Shown here: in pieces, positions 43,146 to 50,927 of the stretch
Position numbering within the stretch: position 1 is the first letter of the stretch
Layout of the letters: each line of letters starts with the position of its first letter
Assembly (NCBI GenBank): GCA_964585305.1
Contig: CAZPDM010000007.1
Coordinates: forward strand, 16,301 to 80,300
DNA: 64,000 nt
Direction of reading: 5' to 3'
Source of the DNA: CAZPDM01 sp964585305
GTDB lineage: Bacteria; Planctomycetota; Uabimicrobiia; Uabimicrobiales; JABWCH01
Position numbers and translations under genes: made by a program
The notes under the pieces: model-generated
The model's database searches: none
Told to the model about the DNA's origin: nothing
The model's input: the letters and a program-made list of their open reading frames with translations, nothing else

Positions 43146-43676
43146 TTAATTTGTTTCGCCAAAAATATCATCCAAAAGTTTAGTTGCGTTTTCACTAAAT
43201 CCTTCCGCAACCAAATTTTCTTGAGGAATTTCACCACGTTTACTTTCAGCTTGTTTAAAAATTTCGTCCAATTTCTTTGCAACTTCCGTACATAAAAGAC
43301 GCACCATACCTAATTGTGTACGTTCATCAAAAATTACTGCTAAAAGAGTACGATCGCCTACTAAAGTTACTTGGATGCTATCACGCTTTCCTTGGTGAAA
43401 TAGTACAGAAAATTCTTCTTCACCTAAAAGTTTTGCCCATTCTCTAGTTGCGGCAAATGTGCTAGCTAATAGGGTACAGATCGTATCCATATCATAATTT
43501 TTGCTTTCGCCGTGCATGGTAATGAGATGGCCTTCTTTATCAATAAGAATAGCACATTTGGCTTGGCTGCGCTTTAAGAAAAGGACAAGTAGTTTATCAA
43601 TCAGTTCAATATCGTCTTTGTAGAAAACTAGGCGTTGTAATTTGAGTTTATCATCATCACTCATGAGTTTTTCCAT
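43146..43676 (-). CDS. Roadblock/LC7-domain protein (third roadblock of the cluster)
   Basis: The 176-residue protein contains a roadblock/LC7-type fold at about residues 25-125: LDKLLVLFLKRSQAKCAILIDKEGHLITMHG, then CTLLASTFAATREWAKLLGEEEFSVLFHQGKRDSIQVTLVGDRTLLAVIF. A helical tail with an acidic end follows (NLVAEGFSENATKLLDDIFGETN). Such proteins are GTPase-activating partners of MglA-type GTPases and form dimers. It is the last gene of a minus-strand cluster, 50 bases after the GTPase gene. The start could also be the Met at residue 5. Confidence 0.85.
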   Translation of the reverse strand: MEKLMSDDDKLKLQRLVFYKDDIELIDKLLVLFLKRSQAKCAILIDKEGHLITMHGESKNYDMDTICTLLASTFAATREWAKLLGEEEFSVLFHQGKRDSIQVTLVGDRTLLAVIFDERTQLGMVRLLCTEVAKKLDEIFKQAESKRGEIPQENLVAEGFSENATKLLDDIFGETN

Positions 43677-43726
43677 TCTCTAAAAAATGATTTTGCTAAA
43701 ACTGCTATTTATAATTTTGAAAACTT

Positions 43727-44542
43727 TTATTCAAGGGTTTGAGAACTTTCTGTTATGGATTTTGATAGCTTTTTAAATATTGGAGCTTGACCAGCTGGAT
43801 CTTCTGGTTTAGGATTGTTAGCAAAACCAGGTTGTCTAGCAAATGGTGGAGGAGCTTTTTTAGTAATTAGCACTGGTCTAAAGCCAGGTTGTTTTCCAAT
43901 ATCTGGGGTTTCGGAACCTTTGATAGTAGGAATAGATGGCTTTCCAGATAATTCTTCTTCTTTTTTATTTACACTCTCCAAAACTAAAGCAGCACATTTT
44001 TTAAGTGTGGGAAAAACACCTATACCTTTTGAAGCAACTGCTTCAAAAGTTGGTTTATGAAGATAATTAATTTCATGTTCTAATTCTTCGACAGACATAA
44101 TTCCAGGCATATCACGTTTGTTCCATTGTATTACTAAAGGAACTGTAGCAATATCAATTTTGTGAACAGCAAGATTTTCTTTTAAATTTTGAAAAGATTG
44201 CTTATTTTCTTCTAGTTTACTTTTTTGACTGTCTGCAACAAAAATAATACCGTCTGTTCCTTGAAGAACTAGTTTCCTGGTAGCATTATAATAGCTTTGT
44301 CCAGGAACTGTAAAAAGACGTAATTTGGTTTTCATTCCTGCTACATTACCAAGATCAATTGGCATAAAATCGAAAAACAAAGTACGATCATGTTCAGTGG
44401 CTATTGTTGTAAGATCTCCTCGGTGACCTTCAGGTGTTTTACTATGAACCATTTCAAGATTAGTAGTTTTTCCTGATAATCCAGGTCCATAATATACTAT
44501 TTTACAATTAACTTCTTTCCGACATAAATTCACCTGGACCAT
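43727..44542 (-). CDS. MglA-like small Ras-type GTPase with extended C-terminus
   Basis: The 271-residue protein is a prokaryotic Ras-like GTPase of the MglA family, whose known members set cell polarity and drive gliding or pilus switching. Motifs: Walker A GPGLSGKTT (residues 19-27), the switch region GDLTTIATEHDRTLFFDF, LRLFTVPGQSYY (G3 with TVPG in place of DxxG, as in MglA), and NKRD (141-144, G4). After the GTPase fold of about 195 residues is a Pro-rich tail of about 75 residues (KPSIPTIKG...ITKKAPPPFARQPGFANNP) absent from classical MglA. A roadblock gene lies 19 bases upstream and another 50 bases downstream. Confidence 0.92.
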   Translation of the reverse strand: MVQVNLCRKEVNCKIVYYGPGLSGKTTNLEMVHSKTPEGHRGDLTTIATEHDRTLFFDFMPIDLGNVAGMKTKLRLFTVPGQSYYNATRKLVLQGTDGIIFVADSQKSKLEENKQSFQNLKENLAVHKIDIATVPLVIQWNKRDMPGIMSVEELEHEINYLHKPTFEAVASKGIGVFPTLKKCAALVLESVNKKEEELSGKPSIPTIKGSETPDIGKQPGFRPVLITKKAPPPFARQPGFANNPKPEDPAGQAPIFKKLSKSITESSQTLE

Positions 44543-44561
44543 AGACGCTTTTCTCCCTAAA

Positions 44562-44912
44562 TTATTCTATTTTCCAACTATTTTTAAGACGATGTGCAAC
44601 GCCATCAATTTCTAAAAGAGTCAGATCAATATTAATATTTCTGTCTGTAACAACAAGCAAACATGCTAAATCAACATCAACGAATACAATTCTACCATGA
44701 GCAGACATGAGTATTAAACGATTAAATTTTTCCTGCCCTAGTAATTTAAGATTTTTCTTTATAGAACGAATTGTATTGGATGCCATAGCTGCAACAATTT
44801 CTTCATTTAAGCCTTCACCTAAAACAGACATAATTACTAGTCCATCCGAACTAATAACCATGCTGCCTTTAACGCCAACTTCGCGATTTAGTTGTTGTAG
44901 TATCTTTCGCAT
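44562..44912 (-). CDS. Roadblock/LC7-domain protein (MglB-like)
   Basis: The 116-residue protein is a single roadblock/LC7 domain: LQQLNREVGVKGSMVISSDGLVIMS, the AAMASNTIRSIKKNLKLLG helix, FNRLILMSAHGRIVFVDV and LLVVTDRNINIDLTLLEID. MglB proteins of this length are the GTPase-activating partners of MglA. The gene lies 19 bases upstream of the MglA-like gene, in the usual mglB-mglA order. It is preceded by an intergenic region of 227 bases with two hairpins. Confidence 0.9.
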   Translation of the reverse strand: MRKILQQLNREVGVKGSMVISSDGLVIMSVLGEGLNEEIVAAMASNTIRSIKKNLKLLGQEKFNRLILMSAHGRIVFVDVDLACLLVVTDRNINIDLTLLEIDGVAHRLKNSWKIE

Positions 44913-44955
44913 AAAGATAAAATCCCTATAAGAAATTAGGGGAAATATGGAAATC

Positions 44956-44984
44956 TAACTTTTCTAAAAATATTAGAAAAGTTA
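44956..44984. terminator. Hairpin upstream of the MglB-like gene
   Basis: TAACTTTTCTAA (44956-44967) and TTAGAAAAGTTA (44973-44984) form a perfect 12-bp stem with a 5-base loop. It lies between the TPR-roadblock gene and the MglB-like gene. Confidence 0.5.
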
Positions 44985-45057
44985 AATGAAAAATATCTAT
45001 ATTAGCTAATAAAAGTATCACAATATTATCAAAATCTAAATTGCCAGTTTTTTGAGG

Positions 45058-45088
45058 ATATTCTGTAATAATTCTTTCTACAGAATAT
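45058..45088. terminator. Second hairpin in the same gap
   Basis: ATATTCTGTA (45058-45067) and TACAGAATAT (45079-45088) pair perfectly over an 11-base loop. It is about 50 bases after the stop of the minus-strand TPR-roadblock gene and may terminate it. Confidence 0.5.
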
Positions 45089-45139
45089 TAGATAAAATAT
45101 GAATTAAAACAAAAATATCAAAGTGGATCAAGAAAATTT

Positions 45140-46270
45140 TTAGCTATTGGAACGATGAATATATGCCAATCTGGCAATTGCAACTTTTACTAAAAATTCT
45201 TGAATATGTTTACGCATTTGATCACGACGGACATTTTCTTGGCTTAAAAAAATATATATAACCTCTTCTGAGATAATAAAGTGGAAACTTCCTATAGGTG
45301 TTTCAAGTTCGCTTTTATGGAAGCGTCCTAAATCCATTTGTTTAGAAGATTCTTGGATTGCATTAAAAATGGACATTCCTATTTCGTAAACTAAATCAAT
45401 GGTTTCTACATCATCTTTTTTATATGAATTGATTAAATTTCCCGATTTGCTACATATCAACAAAACTCTTACTCCTGTCATTTCTTTTAAACCTTCTAAA
45501 GGTTCAATAAAAATCTCAGGAGTTATTGTTATTTTAGAAGAAGTATCTTTTTCTAATTTATAGTGTAATTGATGTTGATCTTCAATAGATTGTAATAAAA
45601 AATCCAAATTTTGATGTGGGGGTTGTGGAATTTTCTTTAAAACTTCTGATAGTTCTCTTACTACATCATCTTCTGGAGCAAAAAGAGCAATGCTTTTTAA
45701 TCGTTGCTGGGCTTTGGATAGCATACCAATTTGCAAATAAAATTTAGCAAGAGAAATCAGTGCTTTATAATTTTTATTATTGATTTCATAAGCTCTCTCT
45801 AAATTTTCCATCGCCAAACGACCATCTTTTTCCAAAAGATCCATATAAAAACGTCTTAATCTTAATTCACCAATGATAAGATATGCACTATCATCTTTAG
45901 GAAACATTTCAATAGAATCTCGACAATATTTTAATGTAGTATCTTCATCTCGAAGATCCGTATAAACTTCAGCAATTTGTGCGAAAACAGATGGGCTTGG
46001 ACGTTCTTCTATCATTTTTTTAAGAGCTTCAATTTCTTTTTGAGCTTGATTTTTCCGTAATCTAGAATATATTTCAAAAACTTCATCTACATCAGGAAAA
46101 CTATCTAATGCCTGTTTAGCTATTCTTATGGCATTATCAATATCCCCTATCTCCCAATATTTTTTTACTAATACTGTTAAATTATACGATGTAGGATCTT
46201 CCTTAGCAGCTTTTTCTAATTTTTCTAATTCTTTTTTATTTTTTATAGATTCGAATATTCCCATAACCAT
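45140..46270 (-). CDS. TPR-roadblock/LC7 fusion protein
   Basis: The 376-residue protein starts with about 215 residues of TPR-like helical pairs (LVKKYWEIGDIDNAIRIAKQALDSFP, ALISLAKFYLQIGMLSKAQQRL) and ends in a roadblock-like domain (residues about 250-370: PLEGLKEMTGVRVLLICSKSGNLINSY, EIGMSIFNAIQESSKQMDLG, FHFIISEEVIYIFLS). TPR units bind other proteins, so this may connect the GTPase module to a target. It lies 227 bases upstream of the mglB-like gene and is the first member of the cluster. The first Met is followed two residues later by another. Confidence 0.87.
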   Translation of the reverse strand: MVMGIFESIKNKKELEKLEKAAKEDPTSYNLTVLVKKYWEIGDIDNAIRIAKQALDSFPDVDEVFEIYSRLRKNQAQKEIEALKKMIEERPSPSVFAQIAEVYTDLRDEDTTLKYCRDSIEMFPKDDSAYLIIGELRLRRFYMDLLEKDGRLAMENLERAYEINNKNYKALISLAKFYLQIGMLSKAQQRLKSIALFAPEDDVVRELSEVLKKIPQPPHQNLDFLLQSIEDQHQLHYKLEKDTSSKITITPEIFIEPLEGLKEMTGVRVLLICSKSGNLINSYKKDDVETIDLVYEIGMSIFNAIQESSKQMDLGRFHKSELETPIGSFHFIISEEVIYIFLSQENVRRDQMRKHIQEFLVKVAIARLAYIHRSNS

Positions 46271-46372
46271 AAAATAAACCTTAAACAGCTAATTCAAAAT
46301 ATATTTTCAATATGATTGTTCCGATTATCCGCTATAATAATGTAGAGTAATATATTGTACCATTTTTTAGAG

Positions 46373-46391
46373 AATGTTTGCTACAAACATT
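46373..46391. terminator. Hairpin downstream of the zinc-ribbon membrane protein gene
   Basis: AATGTTTG and CAAACATT form a perfect 8-bp stem with a 3-base loop, 22 bases after the minus-strand stop of the 46413-47918 gene. No strong T-run follows on the minus strand. Confidence 0.4.
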
Positions 46392-46412
46392 TTTACTATT
46401 TCATAAATTTTC

Positions 46413-47918
46413 TTATTTTTCATTACTATTTTTAGAGACTTCTCCATGGACACGTTGTAAATATTTTTTTATTTCCTGATCATTAGCCCCATGTCTCAAT
46501 GCACTAATAAAGGATTGTTGAGATAAGGAAAATTTTCGTTCATAAAAATAAAATATACCGGCATATTCATAAATATGCTTATTTTTCTGAGAATTTATGG
46601 CAAAAAATACAATTTCTTCAGGTTGTAAATTCTTTAGAGCAATTTTTGAAACTTTTCCATCATCTCCCTGTATATAAAAATTTTCTAAGGCATATTGCAT
46701 AATTTTTCCAACATAAACCTTACCATCTTTAGAAAAAATGGCTTTATTTAATCCTATATTGCTTCGAGCACCTTCATTTGCTATAGAAAATAACACACGA
46801 ACAGATTGGACTTCTTTCAATCGATTTCTAACTTCTGCTACCACTGTATTTTCAGAATTTATGTTCTGTAAACTATGCAAATCTTGCCAGAATTTTTCCA
46901 AATGTTGTTGAGCTTGTTGATATTCTCGGATTTTCATATAGTCCTCAAATTCTATAATAACTTGAGGTAATTTATCTGTATATTGTTTAATGTTATTATC
47001 ATCCATATTGCTAGTATGTGGTGCTATCTTAGTTTCTTGAGCATCCAGATTTTGATAAGTTTCTCGTAATGTCTGCCAAGTTGTGGAAAGTTCAGGGTTT
47101 GAAATAATATTTTGGCAAGCCTCTTCAAATAATAAGATCAGCCTTGGTGTAACTCTTGTAAAAATCTCAATTCGTCTCTCTTCTTGATTTAGTTGATGGA
47201 TTTCTCCTTGTTTTTCTCTCAAGAATTGAATTAAATTTTGTTCGGCAGCCCGCAAATTTTGCTCCGTAATTGGTTGATGAAATTTTTCATCTGCAATTTT
47301 CCATTTCCAACAACGTGCTAATAAATTCTTTTCCTTTTGCAATTCAATTTCTAAAGCAGGATCCCAAATTTTTTTGCTATCTTTTTTTTCCTGCAAATTT
47401 TTCATTTTCTGAAAAGAACTTGATATATTTTTCGGCAATTTTTGCCACAATTCTTGCAAAGCAATAATTTTTTTTTGGATATTTATATCAGAATCTTCTG
47501 GCATTTTTTCTATATTTGAATATCCCGTATTCCAAATAGAATAATCTATTCGTGGTAAATAGAAATGCTGCCATAATAAATATGCGAAAATAGGCAATCC
47601 AATTACTATAGCATATCCTAAAATAAGCAATAGTGTTCGCTTCCAAATATAGTTCCAGCGATATGAGATGTTCTCAGCCATGTTCCACTGCCCAGTTTTA
47701 AGATTCATCTGGCAGGCTACACAAACTACAGCATCCGGACTAAGATAGGACCCACATGTAGGGCATACTTTTACAGGCACAGATTGGTTTTCTGAGGTAT
47801 CTTTTTTTTCTGGAACAGTTAATAATCGAGCACATTGTGGACAACGACCGCGTTTTCCAGCATATTGAGCTGGAACATAAAGAACTTTTCCGCAATCACA
47901 TTTTACTTGAATTTTCAT
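46413..47918 (-). CDS. Membrane protein with two N-terminal zinc ribbons
   Basis: The preferred ATG at 47918 gives 501 residues; an earlier ATG at 47954 would overlap a terminator hairpin. The N-terminus holds two CxxC pairs (VKCDCGK, GRCPQCARLLTVP) and a second ribbon (KVCPTCGSYL, VVCVACQMNL). One membrane helix follows (residues about 92-112, TLLLILGYAIVIGLPIFAYLLW). The outer part is coiled-coil and helical, about 310 residues, and ends with a small domain (VRVLFSIANEGARSNIGLNKAIFSKDGKVYVGKI, then YEYAGIFYFYERKFSLSQQSF, TPR-like). The zinc ribbon of this kind (KCDCGKVLYVPAQYAGKRGRCPQC) is common in planctomycete membrane proteins. Function unknown. Confidence 0.78.
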   Translation of the reverse strand: MKIQVKCDCGKVLYVPAQYAGKRGRCPQCARLLTVPEKKDTSENQSVPVKVCPTCGSYLSPDAVVCVACQMNLKTGQWNMAENISYRWNYIWKRTLLLILGYAIVIGLPIFAYLLWQHFYLPRIDYSIWNTGYSNIEKMPEDSDINIQKKIIALQELWQKLPKNISSSFQKMKNLQEKKDSKKIWDPALEIELQKEKNLLARCWKWKIADEKFHQPITEQNLRAAEQNLIQFLREKQGEIHQLNQEERRIEIFTRVTPRLILLFEEACQNIISNPELSTTWQTLRETYQNLDAQETKIAPHTSNMDDNNIKQYTDKLPQVIIEFEDYMKIREYQQAQQHLEKFWQDLHSLQNINSENTVVAEVRNRLKEVQSVRVLFSIANEGARSNIGLNKAIFSKDGKVYVGKIMQYALENFYIQGDDGKVSKIALKNLQPEEIVFFAINSQKNKHIYEYAGIFYFYERKFSLSQQSFISALRHGANDQEIKKYLQRVHGEVSKNSNEK

Positions 47919-47948
47919 AAAACAGTAATTGCTCCTGAAATTTATGAT

Positions 47949-47974
47949 AGCCACTTATATTTAAATAAGTGGCT
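47949..47974 (-). terminator. Hairpin after the aldehyde dehydrogenase gene
   Basis: AGCCACTTAT (47949-47958) and ATAAGTGGCT (47965-47974) pair perfectly over a 6-base loop, 5 bases after the minus-strand stop of the dehydrogenase gene. It also argues for the 47918 start of the next gene. Confidence 0.65.
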
Positions 47975-47979
47975 TTTCA

Positions 47980-49422
47980 CTATCCCAAAAATTTTTTGGC
48001 CCATTTTAATTTATTTAGGTATGGGGGATATCGTAAAGGAATATCTAAGAAGAAGAATTTTTTTAAAACACTTTTCTTGTGAGAAAAGGCTTCAAAAGAG
48101 GCTTTACCATGATATTGTCCTAATCCACTCATGCCAATTCCGCCAAAAGGTAAAGAAGGATTAGCTAAGTGTAAAACAGTATCATTTAAGCAAATTCCTC
48201 CACAAGATAATTCTTCAATAATCTTTTTCTGGAGTTTTTTGTTTGTAGAAAAAAGATATGCGGCAAGTGGGCGTGGCATTTTTTTTAACATAGAGAATGT
48301 TGTTGTCCAGTCAGTAAATGATAGGATTGGCAAAATTGGCCCAAAAATCTCTTCTTTCATCACCAAATCATTCCAAGATGGTTCATCTATGATTGTTGGA
48401 GCAAAATATCTGTTTTCCCGAGAGTTTTTGCCTAATGATATAATTTTTCCCGAACAATTTTTTTCATTCAAAAATTGCTCTAACCGATCAAAATGTTTAA
48501 ACCCGATAATTCTCCCATAGTCAGGACTTAGCTGAGGATTTTCTCCATAAAAATTTTTAAGACTTTGAATCATTTCCGAAATCAAAGATTCTTTTACTTT
48601 TTCATGGCATAGAACATAGTCCGGAGCAACGCATGTTTGTCCAGCATTTAAAAACTTTCCCCAAATAATACGACGTGCTGTTAAAGTAATATCTGTTTTT
48701 TCATCTACTAAACATGGACTTTTTCCACCCAATTCTAAAATAACGGGTGTCAAATGTTCTGATGCAGAGGACATCACTAATTTCGCAATGTTTGGTCCTC
48801 CCGTAAAAAAAATAAAGTCCCAAGACTGTCTTAGTAATTCTTGACCAATTTGATTATCACCTTCTACAACAGCAATATATTCCAAAGGAAAATTTTTATG
48901 GATAAGATCAGCTATAACTTTAGAAGTATTTGGGGAATATTCAGACGGTTTTATGATGCTACAATTCCCAGCAGCTATTGCACCTAAAAGTGGTGAGAGT
49001 GCTAATTGAAAAGGATAGTTCCAAGGTGAAATAATCAAGCATACGCCAAAAGGTTCGTGATAGATATATGATTTTGCAGGAAATAATGCTAAGGGAGTTT
49101 GAGTTTTACAAGTTTTTCCCCAAGAAGGAAGTTTTTTATAAATAAACTTTAATTCCTCTAAAACCATTCCTATTTCTGTTGTATAGGCTTCAAAAGCTGG
49201 TTTCCCCAGATCAAGTGCTAAAGCAGAGGAAATTTCTAATTCTGAGTGTTGAATAATTGATTTTAATTTTAATAATTGCTCGCGACGAAATTTAATTGAT
49301 TGAGTAGCTCCACTTGAAAAATATGCTCTTTGTTTTTCCAACAAAAAAGAAACACTTCTTTCTGGTTTTGCAAAATCAGTAGAAAATTTTTTTTCTGCTG
49401 GCAAAGTTTCAGAAGGTTCCAT
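47980..49422 (-). CDS. Aldehyde dehydrogenase (ALDH3-like)
   Basis: The 480-residue enzyme oxidises aldehydes to acids with NAD(P)+. The catalytic residues are in place: Glu230 in VILELGGKSP and Cys264 in FLNAGQTCVAPDYVL. The NAD-binding FFTGGP and the cofactor Lys in IIKPSEY are also present, and the C-terminus has LHLANPSLPFGGIGMSG. The APDYVL and SGxGxYHGKASF patterns are like ALDH3 enzymes (fatty or aromatic aldehydes). A hydrophobic, basic C-terminal tail (FFFLDIPLRYPPYLNKLKWAKKF) might hold it to the membrane, as in the fatty aldehyde type. It overlaps the HTH-PtsN gene by one base, so the two are co-transcribed. Confidence 0.93.
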   Translation of the reverse strand: MEPSETLPAEKKFSTDFAKPERSVSFLLEKQRAYFSSGATQSIKFRREQLLKLKSIIQHSELEISSALALDLGKPAFEAYTTEIGMVLEELKFIYKKLPSWGKTCKTQTPLALFPAKSYIYHEPFGVCLIISPWNYPFQLALSPLLGAIAAGNCSIIKPSEYSPNTSKVIADLIHKNFPLEYIAVVEGDNQIGQELLRQSWDFIFFTGGPNIAKLVMSSASEHLTPVILELGGKSPCLVDEKTDITLTARRIIWGKFLNAGQTCVAPDYVLCHEKVKESLISEMIQSLKNFYGENPQLSPDYGRIIGFKHFDRLEQFLNEKNCSGKIISLGKNSRENRYFAPTIIDEPSWNDLVMKEEIFGPILPILSFTDWTTTFSMLKKMPRPLAAYLFSTNKKLQKKIIEELSCGGICLNDTVLHLANPSLPFGGIGMSGLGQYHGKASFEAFSHKKSVLKKFFFLDIPLRYPPYLNKLKWAKKFLG

Positions 49423-50150
49423 TAAGAATGCTCTCCATTTGATAATTTGGAAAGAAGATTTTCCTTCTCTTGAATAATTTTCACAACTTCATCAGGAGTA
49501 CTTGCTTCTAAAATTTGTTTTTTAATATTTCCATCACGGAATATCCGTGCAAGTCTTGATAAAATTTGAAGATGCAATGGCAGCATAGGAATAGCTAACA
49601 TAACAAATACTTTTACTGGAAGGCCGTCCATGGACCCAAATTCAATCCCCTTTTGAGAAACACCGATTGAAACTAATGTATTTCTCATGATCTCCCAATT
49701 AGCTTGGCGAGGATGTGGAAATGCAATTTCTTGATCCAAAGCAGTAGATGCCAATTCTTCTCTCATTCGTAAAGAAGCTAATAACTCCTGGGGTTTTTTT
49801 ACTAATCCTGTTTCATTTCCATTTTCAGTCAATTCTATTAAAGCCTCATCTTTTGTTGTTGCTTTCATATTTAAAAAAATATGTTTAGGTTTTAAGAATT
49901 TTGAAACTGGAACTGCTCTTCCAAATTCACCTTTTTCTAAGTCTTCAAACAATGCCTCAGAATATTTATTCTGGTTCATTTGAACATCTAGCCATTCCCA
50001 AATTTTTTCACGGCTAAATTGAAATTGATTTGCAATGCGAGATGCTGGTAAATTTCCCTCTTCTGCTAATCTAATTAAAGCATGTTCATTTAAATATAAT
50101 AAGTGAGCTAATTCTGCTGTTGTAAGAATATCTTCTTCTTCATAAAGCAT
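49422..50150 (-). CDS. HTH (excisionase-type) - PTS EIIA (PtsN-like) fusion
   Basis: The 242-residue protein has two domains. Residues 7-58 are a MerR/excisionase-type helix-turn-helix (ILTTAELAHLLYLNEHALIRLAEEGNLPASRIANQF). Residues about 85-235 are an EIIA fructose/Ntr domain (PtsN): DEALIELTENGNETG, then EIAFPHPRQANW with the phospho-accepting His146, and PVKVFVMLAIPMLPLHLQILSRLARIF. PtsN-type proteins regulate metabolism in the absence of sugar transport; here the DNA-binding head would let phosphorylation state control transcription. No PTS EI or HPr is visible in the window. It is the first gene of the operon with the aldehyde dehydrogenase. Confidence 0.88.
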   Translation of the reverse strand: MLYEEEDILTTAELAHLLYLNEHALIRLAEEGNLPASRIANQFQFSREKIWEWLDVQMNQNKYSEALFEDLEKGEFGRAVPVSKFLKPKHIFLNMKATTKDEALIELTENGNETGLVKKPQELLASLRMREELASTALDQEIAFPHPRQANWEIMRNTLVSIGVSQKGIEFGSMDGLPVKVFVMLAIPMLPLHLQILSRLARIFRDGNIKKQILEASTPDEVVKIIQEKENLLSKLSNGEHS

Positions 50151-50252
50151 ATATTTCCCTTTAAGTTAGATAATAAAAATATAAAAACATTTATATAATA
50201 TACGTTTTTTTTACTTTTGTCAACTACTTTTAAAAAAGTTCTTGTAGAGAAA

Positions 50253-50744
50253 TTATTCTTCTCGCCAACCTCGAATAGTAATATACACTTTCCTAATACT
50301 CTGATTTTCTAAATCATATAGAACAGCAACAACAATTCTACGAAAAACAATAGAACTATGACTAGGGAGAGGGATACCCTTTTCTGTATCCTGGAAAAAT
50401 AATACACAATTACTTTCTGAAATTTTTTTTACAGAATCCATAGGAATTTGACGAATCCAGCCTAAAGAAGGCACAAAATTTTTTGTTTCTTCCTTTGCCC
50501 AATTAGAGAGATTATAAAATGTATCGGGGCTTATATTTTTTTCTATAATATCTCTTATGAGGATCCATTGAATATTAAATTTTTCATTTATTTCCGGAGC
50601 TAATGTGATAACATTGGGTAAAATTTTTTCAGGAAAAGGTTTCATTTCAGAAATAGTAATAATTTCAGGCAAGTCTGGAGTAGAAGGAATAGTGATGGAG
50701 CTAAAAAGAGCAGTCAAGACAAATAATATGATAATATTATGCAT
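50253..50744 (-). CDS. Exported hypothetical protein
   Basis: The 163-residue product has an N-terminal signal peptide (IIILFVLTALFSSITIPS) and no other membrane segment. Its family is not recognised. The mature part has a helical segment with conserved-looking Trp (LSNWAKEETKNFVPSLGWI) and a C-terminal beta pattern (SSIVFRRIVVAVLYDL, IRKVYITIRGWREE). It lies upstream of the HTH-PtsN operon on the same strand but with about 100 bases between, so it is probably independent. Function unknown. Confidence 0.62.
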   Translation of the reverse strand: MHNIIILFVLTALFSSITIPSTPDLPEIITISEMKPFPEKILPNVITLAPEINEKFNIQWILIRDIIEKNISPDTFYNLSNWAKEETKNFVPSLGWIRQIPMDSVKKISESNCVLFFQDTEKGIPLPSHSSIVFRRIVVAVLYDLENQSIRKVYITIRGWREE

Positions 50745-50927
50745 ATAATTCTCCTTTTTTAGGAAAAATTAGATATTTTTTCAAAATATCTTGAAAAAAT
50801 TATCCATTTGTGATAGTTTTAGCTGCATATACTATATCAATTTTTTTAACAAAAAAAATACGTTGGCCTATCTTAGGCAAACTTTAACAACGCATATTTT
50901 CTTAGCTTTGCTCAATTTGGAATCATT

